Origin: Yponomeuta sedellus
Lineage: Eukaryota > Arthropoda > Insecta > Lepidoptera > Yponomeutidae
Reading direction: 5' to 3'
DNA: 64,000 bases
NCBI GenBank assembly: GCA_934045075.1
Contig: OW203744.1
Location: 4,886,795 to 4,950,794, forward strand
The notes beneath the pieces are model-generated. The model saw only the letters and a program-made list of their open reading frames with translations. It made no database searches and was not told the DNA's origin. The position numbers and the translations under genes are program-made. Below are positions 10,774 to 21,300 of the stretch, in pieces (position 1 is the first letter of the stretch; the number at the start of each line of letters is the position of its first letter).

Positions 10774-12726
10774 TCATTCACTGGTTGTATCGCTGTCTCC
10801 TATGCTGTTGTGGTCAGATATATCAGCAGAAGATTCTTTATTGGAATCAATTGAAGTAAAGGTTATCCAACGTTTTAAATGGTCTGCAGGATAAATGCTC
10901 TTATATTTGCGTTTGGAGTGACCCTCAATACTAGAAATTTCATACCGATCATTTGGAAGTACTGCAGTAATTTTGAATGGTCCCTTGAACTTTGGACATA
11001 ACTTTTTGCTCTTTCCGTTAGCAGGGTTATGGTAATTTGGAATCATAACCAAATCACCTGAATTGAAAATCTTTGTTGGTGCTCTTTTATTATCATATTG
11101 TTGTTTCATATAAATTTGGCTCTTTTCTGTATTATCTTCAGCAGTGGCCCGTATATATTCTTTAGAAGACTCTGACCCAATATCTGCCCGAGATTCATCT
11201 ATAACGTTGAGGATGTGACCCTCTTCATTGTTGGGATTTAGAGTCCTGTGACCAAATACAATTTCAGCAGGAGTTTTCTTGGTAGTCTTATTAATCGTGT
11301 TATTAAGGCTCCATTGAAGCTTTCCTACGTTCACGTCCCATTCACGTTCGTCTAGGCCTTGATTGGTTGCCGCCAATGAATCTAAAATCGTACGGTTATA
11401 CCTTTCAATTTGGCCGTTGGCCCGTGGTGTCGCCACCGCATTTAAGACATGCTTTGCACCGACGGATTTCACAAATTTTCCAAACTCGGCCGAGGTAAAG
11501 CTAGATCCACGGTCCGATATTATAGTGCTGGGACTCCCAATTATATCGAATATCTCTCTTAGTATTCTAATAGTTGTCTTCGTCTTCACATTTTTGACAG
11601 GTTTAACAAAAATAAACTTGCTAAACCCATCAATAATGCCTAAAATATAACAATTGCCTCTTTTACTTCTAATAAATGGGCCTAAGTGGTCCATGTGTAA
11701 GGTATGGAAAGGTTTATTGCCCTTTGGTATAGGATGGAGATAACCACTAGACTTCTGAGTAGAGGTCTTGTTATATTGGCAGTTTAGGCATGATTTAACA
11801 TATTTTTGAATGAAACGGTTCATTTTAGGGAACCAGTAGTCCTGTTTAATCTTTGCTAGAGTTTTTTCTACCGAAAAATGGCCTGAGTCATCGTGGTTCA
11901 TCTGACATATACGCCATCTAGCACCGTCGGGTACAACCCACTTTAACTGATCACCTACTCGTCTGTAAATTTTATCGTCGCGTAATTCGTAGTTTGATGT
12001 TATATCTTTAATATCTTTTTCGTTGCTATTAAGAATTAGCTTTATATGTTTTAATTTTTGGTCGGTTAACTGAACGGTTTGCAGCCAGTCGGTTGTTGAA
12101 ATATTCATCACTTCAAATTCTCTTGTGTTTGTATGGTCATTAGAATCGGTGTCACTTATCGGGTTTCGACTCAGTGCGTCGACGTGTTTCATATTTTGAC
12201 CGGGCCTGTACTCGATAGTGAAATCATATTCCTGCAAAGTTAGCCACCATCTTGCAATACGTGGCACTAAGTCTCTTTTTGTAAGAGTGGTCCTTAAAGC
12301 GTTACAATCGGTGAACACTTTAAAGGGTACTCCAATGAGGTACACTCTAAATTTTCTTAGTGTCAGCACTACGGCCAAAGTTTCTAACTCAAACGAGTGC
12401 CAAAACTCTTCATCTTTTGAAGTTTGTTTACTGTAGTATGCTACGGGCTTATTAGGACCTTGACTATTAGGTCTCTGCAGTAATATACCACCAAGTCCCA
12501 GTTTACTCGCATCGCAGTGGACTTCGGTAATATAAGATGGATTATAAAGGGCTAGAAGCGGACGTTCGATCAATTTAGCTTTTATCGTTTGGAAAGCTTT
12601 CTCCTGATCTTCGCCCCAGGACCACAAGATATTGTTTTTTGTAAGCATTGTTAATGGCTTGGCTACGCTTGCAAAATTAGATATGAATCTACGGAAGAAA
12701 CTAGCCAACCCAACAAACTGTCGCAC
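10774..12726 (-). pseudogene. gag-pol, 3' part: RT connection, RNase H, integrase
   Basis: A 650-codon open stretch continues the pol frame after the TAA at about 12820. Near the N-terminus is VRQFVGLASFFRRF (RT thumb/connection). RNase H follows, with VHCDASKLGLGG, the ELETLA motif and a terminal HVDALSRNP. Integrase has a zinc-binding H-x-H/C-x2-C region ending CLNCQYN, a DDE core with HMDHLGPF, ISDRGSSF and ANGQIERYN, and a C-terminal GPFKI...Y module. No chromodomain is evident. These enzymes copy genomic RNA into cDNA and insert it. The frame matches that of the upstream stretch, so this is the 3' part of one polyprotein and its first ATG (12726) is unlikely to be a real start. Confidence 0.9.
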
Positions 12727-12819
12727 CTGATGAACATTTGTTGGAGTTGGGAATGAAGCAACGGCTTCCGTTTTTCTATTTCCTGGTTTTATTCCGGCAC
12801 CTGAAATTTCGTAACCCAG

Positions 12820-14829
12820 TTAGTCTAGCTTCGTTTCGAAGAAAACGCATTTAGTAATATTCAGCGTTAACCTTGCTTCCTTCAATAATTGAAATATTTT
12901 GCTTAGTTTCTCTAAGCTGTCGTCAATATTAGCAGCTGAGGATAGCAGATCATCCATATAGGGCATTGCCAGTTCATACTTATGCTTGCCAAGTGCCTTA
13001 TTGATCATGTGTTGAAATACTGCAGGCGCATTGACCAGCCCGAATGGCATTCTTGTATACTCGAAATGGCCATCGGGTGTTACGAATCCTGTCAAGTGCC
13101 TGGAGTCCTCAGCCATTGGTATTTGGTAGTAGCCAGATTTAAGATCTAAGCTAGAAAAGTACTTCATCCCGCTCAGTCTGTCTAATTGGTCATCTATAAC
13201 CGGCATAGGGTACGAGTCCTTTATGGTCTTTTTATTTAATGACCGATAGTCAACGCATAAGCGATAATCGTTAGTTTTCTTCTTAACAAGCACTATTGGA
13301 CTCGCATAAGATGAGTTTGATTCTTGAACGATCTTATTCTCCAATAGTTCGTTAACTAAATCCCTAACAATTAGTCTCTCACTATAAGGCAATCGATAAG
13401 GTTTGTAAGTAACCGGTGAATCGTCGTTTAATTGTATGTGCATTTCTGATATTTGTGTTGTTCCTAACTCAGTCATATTTAATGCAAAACAGTCACGATA
13501 TGTATTTACTAAGCTAAGTAGCTTTTGACGTTGCTGTTCGGTTGCATGGGACCCAATATTGAGCATTTCAATAGTTATAGGTTCCCTATCATGGACAGTG
13601 TCGGTTACATTATTATATAATGAGACACTATTTACCTGAAACTCGGCTGGATTGTGAGGAGGACATACATTTTCAGATGTAGGTAAAATGAACGCTCGTG
13701 TAAGCAATTTGCCTTGTTTCAAACCGATTTCGGCCCCTGAAATATTTATCACAAGTACCCGACCTAACCCCTTTTCGATAAAGTAAGTTCCTTGTAAAAC
13801 TATGAACTCTTCTCCGGTTTTAAAAGTTGTATTGCCAGCCACAAATATATAGCCTGTTAGACTGCAATTGCAACGTATATTAACGCTTTGAACACCCTTA
13901 AAAGTCACATCAACATTGCAGTGTAAAGTGATTTTATCTAACTCCACCTTATTCGAATAAAGCATAAGATTTGCACTAGTTTTATGTACGATAACCTCTG
14001 GCAACTCTGTAAGGTTATGCCCAATGAGAATATCGGTCTTTAAGAATTCGTCAGATACTACGAATGCTTGAATAGTTGCTTCGACAAAATCTATCTTTAT
14101 ATCAAACGTGACTTTGCCTAGTGGCTGTAAAGTACCTAAAGCAAAGCCTTTTATAATAGGAAGATCGTCTGTGGTGATATCTAGATTGGAGTTGGCAGCA
14201 ACAGAGTGTTTCATTAATGTGCATTCACTGCCAAAATCGATGAATGCTGTTCGATCACTTTCGTTTACGCTCACTGTCTTAGTATAGATATCCATGGTGT
14301 CTTTGCGCGCAGTAATGTGCAACACTTTATTTATTTCACTAGGCTTTGAAGTAGTGGCAGGATTATTAGTCATTGTATTGATTGTTGAATTCACGTCTCG
14401 TTTACAAAAATCTATGATATGCCCTAAACGGTTGCATCGCTTGCATTTTTGGAGCTCTTTTGGGCATTTTGGCATAGTGTGGCCCAATTCAGAGCAATTA
14501 TAACATCTTATAGTTCTGCTTGGTCCTGGAACAACTTTGCTATTTCGTGTAGACTCTTGGTTTTTATTATTGGTCGCGATTTTGAAAGAGAAATTATGAG
14601 GTCGATCTTTCAAATTTTTAACTGTGATACTTCGCAGATACCTCAGGAGCTGACTGGGTCGGCGGAAGTTACAACCCTGCGCATTAAGTCTAATGTTGTG
14701 ATCAAATATACCGTGAATAATGCAATCAACGGCATCTTTACCCCTGATATTACAGTGAGTCACAAGTTTTGATTTGTCGTAAAAGTATTCTTCGAGAGAT
14801 TCGTTTCTCTGACTTTTCCGCTCTAACAT
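12820..14829 (-). pseudogene. gag-pol, middle part: gag end, zinc knuckles, protease, RT
   Basis: A 669-codon open stretch lies between the two in-frame stops. The first about 100 residues finish the gag capsid region. Two CCHC knuckles follow (C109-x2-C112-x4-H117-x4-C122 and C129-x2-C132-x4-H137-x4-C142). An aspartic-protease-like IDFGSECTLM has DFG at 198-200, where DTG or DSG is usual, a variation also known in other Ty3/gypsy elements. The reverse transcriptase has LCVDYRSLNK, LDLKSGYYQI, MPFGLVNAP and the catalytic YMDD. The stop that ends this stretch (TAA at about 12820) interrupts the RT-connection sequence in frame, so it looks like an inactivating point mutation. Confidence 0.9.
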
Positions 14830-14889
14830 TTCATGCAGCCTATCCGCATAATTTCGATCATCCGGAAAGCATTTAAGGAGTTTTCTCTG

Positions 14890-15609
14890 TCATTCCCTCC
14901 AATTCAGGTTAATCGTTGTAAGACTGTCATACCATCTACGTGCAAGGCCTGAAAGCTTGGGTATTGCATAATATACGGTTTGTTTATCGCTCCAATTGTA
15001 AATATGAGCAGTTTCATTGACTTTCCTAAGCCAGGCTCGAGTAGACTGCATCTTTTCACTAGGGTCAAATGATGGTATGACATTCTGAGCTCCATGAAAA
15101 GAATGTGATCCGTGTGAGCTAATAGCATCAAAAAACTTTTTCATTGAGTATCGCTCGTATTCGGGGCTCATATTTCGACGACGTTTGCCATACTTCTCAG
15201 AATTTGGTCTACGGCGTGATCGTGATCGACTCCGTTGAGCTTCATTACTTCGGGATGACATAGAATCTCTAGCTGAGGTCAGCGAGGAATTCGACCTCCT
15301 ACAAGCCCGACGTTTATGACCCCGGCGTTTTGGCGTTGAGCTGCTCTCGCTAGAATTACTACTTCTACTTGTCCTAGACCTGGATCTTTTTCTATGTCTG
15401 GCATGTCTTTCATATCGGGAGGTTTTTTGACGATAAGATCGACTACGACTTCGACGATGTACGGAGCGTCTACGACTTCGAGATCTACGTGTTCTAGGAG
15501 TTTCTCCGGTATCATGTTCAGTGTTCAAGAGGGGTGTATGTGGACTCAACTCAGGGTCGGTCATTATGGTGTCGTCTAATAATAATGAAATAATCGAAAT
15601 AGTATACAC
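14890..15609 (-). pseudogene. gag-pol, 5' part: RS-rich leader and gag
   Basis: A 239-codon open stretch. Residues about 35-150 are dominated by Arg-Ser and Arg-Arg-Ser runs (RTRRSRSRRRSV, RSRSRSYRQ). The rest is retrotransposon-gag-like, with FDPSEKMQSTRAWLRKVN and RRWYDSL. It ends at an in-frame TGA (about 14890-14892) that falls inside a conserved Trp/Arg-rich gag segment, and the same frame continues without a gap into the next stretch. The first ATG is at 15609; a second at 15564 (MTDPELSPH) is an equally plausible start. The RS-rich leader may bind RNA (inference). Confidence 0.85.
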
Positions 15610-16736
15610 AAATAAAATTAGTGATATATTTTAGTAAAAACGGATAGTGGATAGGTAAGGGAAAAACAACGCATTAATATAGTACAACTCTTATCTCTCA
15701 AAATATTTTCAAAATTTAGGGAGACTATTTCTATTAGTCAAAATTTACTATTATTCAAAATTTAGGGAGACTATTGAGTAAATGAAATTGGACCACTGTC
15801 GTTCCACAGTCGGTATCTCTTTTAATATATAGATCCACTGTATTCAATTAACTACACTTGTTAACAAATTGAAAACCGTAACTTGTAAAATACGCGTTAC
15901 AGTTCATTTAGGAGAAACGACAAAATACGAAAAATAATGTTATATTACGGTAGTTAAAATGTGTGTTTTTAACAAACCGAACCTAGTATTGAGAAACACG
16001 TTTGGATCTCTGAGATAATTTTGGATTCACTCAGACTAAAAGGTTTGTTAAATTCCAAATTTCTCAATAATTATCTAGGCAAGTGGGCATTTGCTACCCT
16101 AAATATAGTGATTGTCTTCAAGCAAATACTTATATTTCGGCATCAAAACAAGTATTTAAAAAAAACATGTGAGATCTGCATGATTTCTATGGATTCAAAT
16201 AACGGACATGTGCTATACAAGAGTGTTTGAATACCAAGGTGTTTGTGACACACAGAACCGGAAATAATATCAAGTTAGGTTAGACCAGTCTTAAAACTAA
16301 ACTGTATTAAGAGTACTTTCAAGAAATACAATACGATTATCAGGATTAATTCAGATTCAGTAACAAGGATAAAATAGTAATAATTGTGATGTTCACTGGA
16401 TACCAAAACTATTATCGATTTCAGTAGTAAAAAACTTATACCTAGACAATAAAATCATATTTTCTTTAAAATACAACAGGATCACGGTGATTTTTTAGGA
16501 TTTAATTCGCGCATGGAAAATAAATATAAGTGGAAACCATGTAGTGTTTAAAATAAAATTATGAATTTGATCTGGTTTCCATTTGTGTAGCAGGTCTTTA
16601 TAAGATTTGGGTTTAAAATTGGTAAAGTGCGACGTAAGGTAGAATACACAGCAATAAATTGATGACACAATAATGGCACAAGCAATAAAAATATAAACGT
16701 TTTAATACTCACCAGTGGGTCTTCGCACTTCTGAAT

Positions 16737-17054
16737 TGTTAGACTTACCAAACAGGATTGTAATAATTAAAATACAATATTGAATTTCGGATTTGTAATG
16801 CAATACTTTTGACAAAATTAAATTTACAATCTAAACAGAACACCGTCCGTCCTTAGCTGTAGTCGCCCTTCGAATGAATCACGCGGTCTCTCACATCAGT
16901 TTTTATCTACCGCCCGATTCTCGAATGGCCGTTACAGTTGCAGTTCTATGCAACGCGTTCGAAATTTAGCAAAATCTTGTAAGTCTTTATTTATTTTTAA
17001 AGCAATATTTAAATTAAATAACAAAATTACATTAAGGAAATCAGTTGCCTAACA
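16737..17054 (-). repeat. 5' LTR of the retrotransposon
   Basis: 318 bp identical by eye to 9294-9611. As the upstream LTR on the minus strand it would carry the promoter. The right target duplication TTTG follows at 17055-17058. Confidence 0.92.
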
Positions 17055-17089
17055 TTTGTTCTCTTTTTATTCTTCTCTCATAGAGAGGG

Positions 17090-17340
17090 AATGATATCAA
17101 CCCTTTGTAGATCCTCACTGCGGGGGCAAGGGTCTCCTCTTGCATCGCAGGTCATCTCACGAAACCTTAAATAGGACATTACATAGGAAATAACATATAC
17201 AAAGGCGAGCTTATCTGTGTAAGAGATTTCTTCCAGAAAACGTTGGAGAGTCGGAGCATCAGTAAAAACGGGTCTATATACGCGTAGAAAATAAACTACA
17301 TGGACTGCAAAAACCCTTAACAATAACCTAAGCAGAAGTA
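17090..17340 (-). repeat. Rep-A scrap and LINE 3' UTR fragment
   Basis: 17095-17155 is diverged Rep-A start text. 17195-17320 is the reverse of the LINE 3' UTR ('caaaggcgagcttatctg', 'gagatttcttccaga') also found at 1.65, 3.95 and 17.75 kb. Confidence 0.5.
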
Positions 17341-17454
17341 ATACACTACAAAGACTAAATACCTGTAAATGTAAATAAATAAAATACATATATAGCTCAA
17401 AGTTATGATAAAGATAAATAGTGCTCTTTCAATTGCTTCTTAAATGTACCAATT

Positions 17455-17830
17455 CCTCTCTTCCTAAGGAAAGTTTAGGCCATACTCAACCACGTGGGCC
17501 AAGTCCGGATTGGTGGAGGTTTGCAAGACTAGTGGCTGGTCTTACTGTCAGAAGTTTTTAAGCCGCCCCAAGGCATCTGACTTAGCTCAATGACTGCCAT
17601 CTATCGACGACAGCCGGCACCAACTGCTTAACGTGCTTTGCGAAAAACGGAACCGCTCGGAAAAATGCCAATAGCGTTAGTCATAGAAGGTTATGCCATA
17701 GAAAGAGAATATGAGGGATTAATTACCACGCTTGTAATACATTATTGCACACGAAACATTGAACAATGCTTTACATAAGAAATAACATGTACAGAGGCGA
17801 GCTTATCTCTACAAGAGATTTTACATTTTA
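17455..17830. repeat. Rep-A copy (+) followed by LINE 3' UTR fragment (-)
   Basis: 17460-17690 follows the Rep-A core with substitutions ('cacgtgggccaagtccgg', 'ccggcaccaactgcttaacg'). 17745-17825 is the LINE 3' UTR in reverse. Confidence 0.55.
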
Positions 17831-17869
17831 ATGTCATAGTTAGTTTTTTTGTACGCCACGCTAATGTAA

Positions 17870-18066
17870 CATAACATTTACATATAAGCACATACATTGC
17901 TTATGACCCTACACTAGGATATCCTGTGTCGTGGGAACCAGAAACAACGACATCACAAACATGTCAACATCCAAGACCTGGGTTTTTTTTTGTCCCCGGC
18001 CGGGGTTCGAACCCGGGACCTCTTGCATGGTAGGAAGATGCGCTACCGCTGCGCCACAGAGGTCGT
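17870..18066 (-). repeat. tRNA-Gly-like SINE (SINE-3), reverse
   Basis: The reverse complement has a tRNA-like head from about 18066 to 17990, with an A box 'tggcgcagcggtagcgc' and a B box GGTTCGAACCC. The SINE-3 body follows. It closely resembles the forward copy at 19.55 kb. It sits about 115 bp before the first visible RING-CH exon. The body marks it as a SINE rather than a working tRNA gene. Confidence 0.7.
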
Positions 18067-18182
18067 CATATAAACTACTCGAAATACTATTCGCACAGTG
18101 CGAAATACTAATGCAACTGCGCAGACGAAGTCGCGGGTAGCATCTAGTACATAATACATAGCTCCTTTGTCGTTGTCCTCAG

Positions 18183-18332
18183 GTATTCCACCTGCGCGAC
18201 ATCCGCTGGGAGCGGCCACGGTTCCTCTCCAAGTCGTACCTGGCTTTCGTCACCTTCAACGTCATCAGCTACTCGCTGCTGGCGGCTGAAGTGCTCACAA
18301 CCAATGTCGCCGTCACCTCTGCTGAGAAGAAG
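18183..18332 (+). CDS. RING-CH gene, visible exon 1 (50 codons)
   Basis: Acceptor 'tcctcag' and donor 'gtaaaa'. It encodes DIRWERPRFLSKSYLAF and then a hydrophobic segment. It starts in phase 0, so coding exons must exist upstream. None is recognisable between 17055 and 18182 or left of the retrotransposon. Confidence 0.85.
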
Positions 18333-21300
18333 GTAAAACCTATTCAAGTGCATTCTTATTTAGTTTTATATTTGAGGTGCTTCAGGGTGCTGCCAATGGA
18401 AAAAAAATCATAAGTGGTTTTATAATACGTTTTTACCTAAAAGTGCTGTGTGGTGTCGGCCTAGAGAATAACAGCAACCCAATTCTTCCCGCGGGTGTCG
18501 TAAAAGGCGACTAAGGGACACAAACCGGGGGGGTGGGCAGCAGCGCCCCCTGCAGTACAATTCGACCGAACTGCGATCCCCGCCTGCCCAGCGTGGGGAT
18601 TATGGGCATTACCCCCTATGATAGTATAACGTGGCGCTCATTAGGGGAGGGCTATGTCCAGCAGTGGACTAGTATAGCCTGACGACGACCTAAAAGTGAA
18701 CACGAGAAATCTTAACACCTGTGACTACTATTTTTCGAACTTTTAGAATCTTTAGAACAGTCTAGAACCTATGATCAATAGATCAGAACTAATCGATTCC
18801 CGCTAAAAACCGCCGTTTTTTGGCGGCAAGTATTTAAAGACCTTGCTAGTATTAAAGTCCCGGGGTATGGTCTCTGCAGTAGCGCAACTACACCAGCTGA
18901 ATGAAGCCCTTGGCAAATTCATGGAATGTGGGGCCCTCGCAGTAATCAATCTTTGCGTTGCCACGTTGTTATTCAATGTAACCAATGGATGCATTCTAAA
19001 ATTGGTTGTCTCCTTTTCTTATGAATGTTTTAAAATGTTAATAATACGAGTACATACATACATAACGTCACGCCTGTATCCCAGAGGGGTAGGCAGAGAC
19101 CAGGGCCGCCACTTGCCACGATCCTGACAGATCACCTTCGCTTCATCAACGTTCATAAGTCGTTGTATGCACGCACGCCGGTTCCGGGTACTTTTTATCT
19201 TTCCCTTTGCTAATACATCCCCTATTTGGTCGATGTAAGTCCGTCTGGGACGTCCCTTACCAGCCCGAGTATATTTACTCGGGCTGGTAATACGAGTATA
19301 TTTGACTTTATATTTATGGACATTAGTTGTAGTAATTGCGGTCTTACTGTAGGGATTTGAATAAAAGATACACATTTTTTTTTAAAATCCTTAAAAATAT
19401 TAGGTTATGTCTGAGCTCGGGGCCTCGTGAACTGGGGGCCCACATCGGGTCGAGGCCCGTGGCATTAAGCCAGCCCTGCCACCCTATAGTTACGCCACTG
19501 AACCCCAGTTTCTCGTATACTAACAATTTGTTAACAGTTGTAAAATTTTGACGACCTCTGTGGCGTAGCGGTAGCTCGTCTGCCTACCATGCAAGAAGTC
19601 CCGGGTCCGAATCCCAGCTGGGGAAAAAAAGCCCTGGTCTTGGATGTTTACATGTTTGTGATGTCGTTGTTTCTGTTTCCCACGACACAGGGTATCCTAG
19701 TGTGGGGCCAGAAGCTATGTATGTGCCTGTATGTAAATGTTACGTTATGTTTTTTTCTGTATGCACTTCGGGCAACTGACAGCTGTTGACAGTAGATTAA
19801 CGGCTTGTTGGTGTACCAGAAGCCGGGGGTAAGTCGCCGCAACTTACGCTGTTGCTTCGTCCGCAGAGTTTCTACCAGCACGTGTTCAACGGCTGCTACG
19901 CCGTGCTGCTATTCATAGTGGTCGTCTTCTTCCTTATCTACGGCGTCGAAGTCTATTTTAAGGTGAGTCTGGGCGAGTCACCTTACGAGATTAGGAGCTG
20001 GATTTGCAAATGGAATCTATCTAATGGTCTGGAAGAGACCACTTTTAGTTTTAAGGCCGCCGTCTGTACTTTTAGGTTAAGAAAAATCTGAGGAATTTCC
20101 TTTTTTATGAACAATAAAGTGTTATCTATCTATCTTTCATCTCTGCTCCTCATTGTGATGAATTTATGGCGTCACAAGGTTGCCAAAGTTCCGCTTCTCA
20201 CTGACTGGCGCACTCTCTCAAACTCAGTCACTCACAAACTTGGGTACTTATTTTTTGTTATTGAGGCATTTTTAATTTTGTGCTTAACTAGCTGACCCAG
20301 AGAACTTCGTACCGCCTGACAGTCGATACTTTTTTTTTTTTTACCTTTTCTCTCTGTAAGAATCATCCTCGTACTTCAAGGAATATTCTAAAAAAAGAAT
20401 TAGCAAAATCGGTTAACCTGCTCTCGAGATTTGCGCTTACCAACACAATCAGCGATTCATTTTTATATTATAGATAGATTAAACCAACTTGTTCATTTCA
20501 CATTTATAAATTTATAACACTCAATAGTATTTTAATCCAGAAGTTAATGACGAAAGCTGTTTCAAACTATAACATACTTTCGTTATGACTCATTTCGAGC
20601 GGTAATAGTTACCAACACTACTGGCATCTGAAATCGACCTGAGATGCGCATAATCCGTCAAATAACAAATACAGTCTGTAAAGGCCTGCGCAGCGCATAC
20701 GAGGTACTATCTCCCGGGTACAGTGCTACACAAGAAATAAGTCTCGCGAATGTACCTGCGCAGATGAACAAATTTTGGATGTGCGGCAAGTTGATCGACC
20801 AATCAGATAGTTTCATTTCATGGCAGGCCGCGCGCCTTTGTTGCTATTGGTTGATTCAACGTCATCGATGCAGGTGACTATTAGTTTGGCAATATTAGCG
20901 TGAGCGAAATAGGTAGCGCTACTGCGACAATCCTGCGATATTAGCGTGAGCGAAATAGGTAGCGCTACTGCACCTTAACCGTGTCGGTTAAAGATCATGT
21001 TGAATGTACTTATCGCTTCGGGGACATTCGTTACACTTCTTCCTAGTCTGCGCGAACGTAGATTCCCGAAGGGACTTTTATGATGTGTAGTACTGTACTT
21101 TTTTGCCCGTCGATATAGATCTCGATATATAGATCATAGATCTCTCTCAGAAGCGCTCGTGGCCTAGGCGAACCGAGTGATTGAAATCAATCACTTGGTT
21201 AAGCAACAACAGGCGCGGTCAGGTACAGGATGGGTGAGCGTCCCATGACTACCGCTAGTGGAATTTTTCCGAGCGCTTCAGTGCTTCGCAAGGCACGTTA

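Larger units (their letters stand above)
9294..17054 (-). mobile_element. Complete Ty3/gypsy LTR retrotransposon
   Basis: This 7761-bp element lies on the minus strand. It has two 318-bp LTRs starting TG and ending CA, which I find identical by eye. Each LTR is bordered by TGTTAG and CTAACA. The 4-bp duplication TTTG flanks the element. Inside are a leader of about 1.1 kb, one gag-pol frame (15609 down to 10774), and about 1.1 kb of 3' non-coding DNA with a 35-bp tandem repeat. Identical LTRs and only two in-frame stops point to very recent insertion. Domain order (gag, zinc knuckles, protease, RT, RNase H, integrase) identifies Ty3/gypsy. There is no envelope frame, so this is a retrotransposon rather than an errantivirus. 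A primer-binding site could not be assigned to a tRNA with confidence. Confidence 0.92.

Noticed and set aside
12820..12822. Programmed readthrough or separate ORFs at the two gag-pol stops
   Set aside because: Both stops fall inside conserved domains rather than at a gag/pol boundary, so point mutation is simpler; not excluded without other copies.
17990..18066. tRNA-Gly gene on the minus strand
   Set aside because: Good A and B boxes, but the acceptor stem does not close well and the SINE-3 body follows directly; the forward relative at 19.55 kb is the same SINE.
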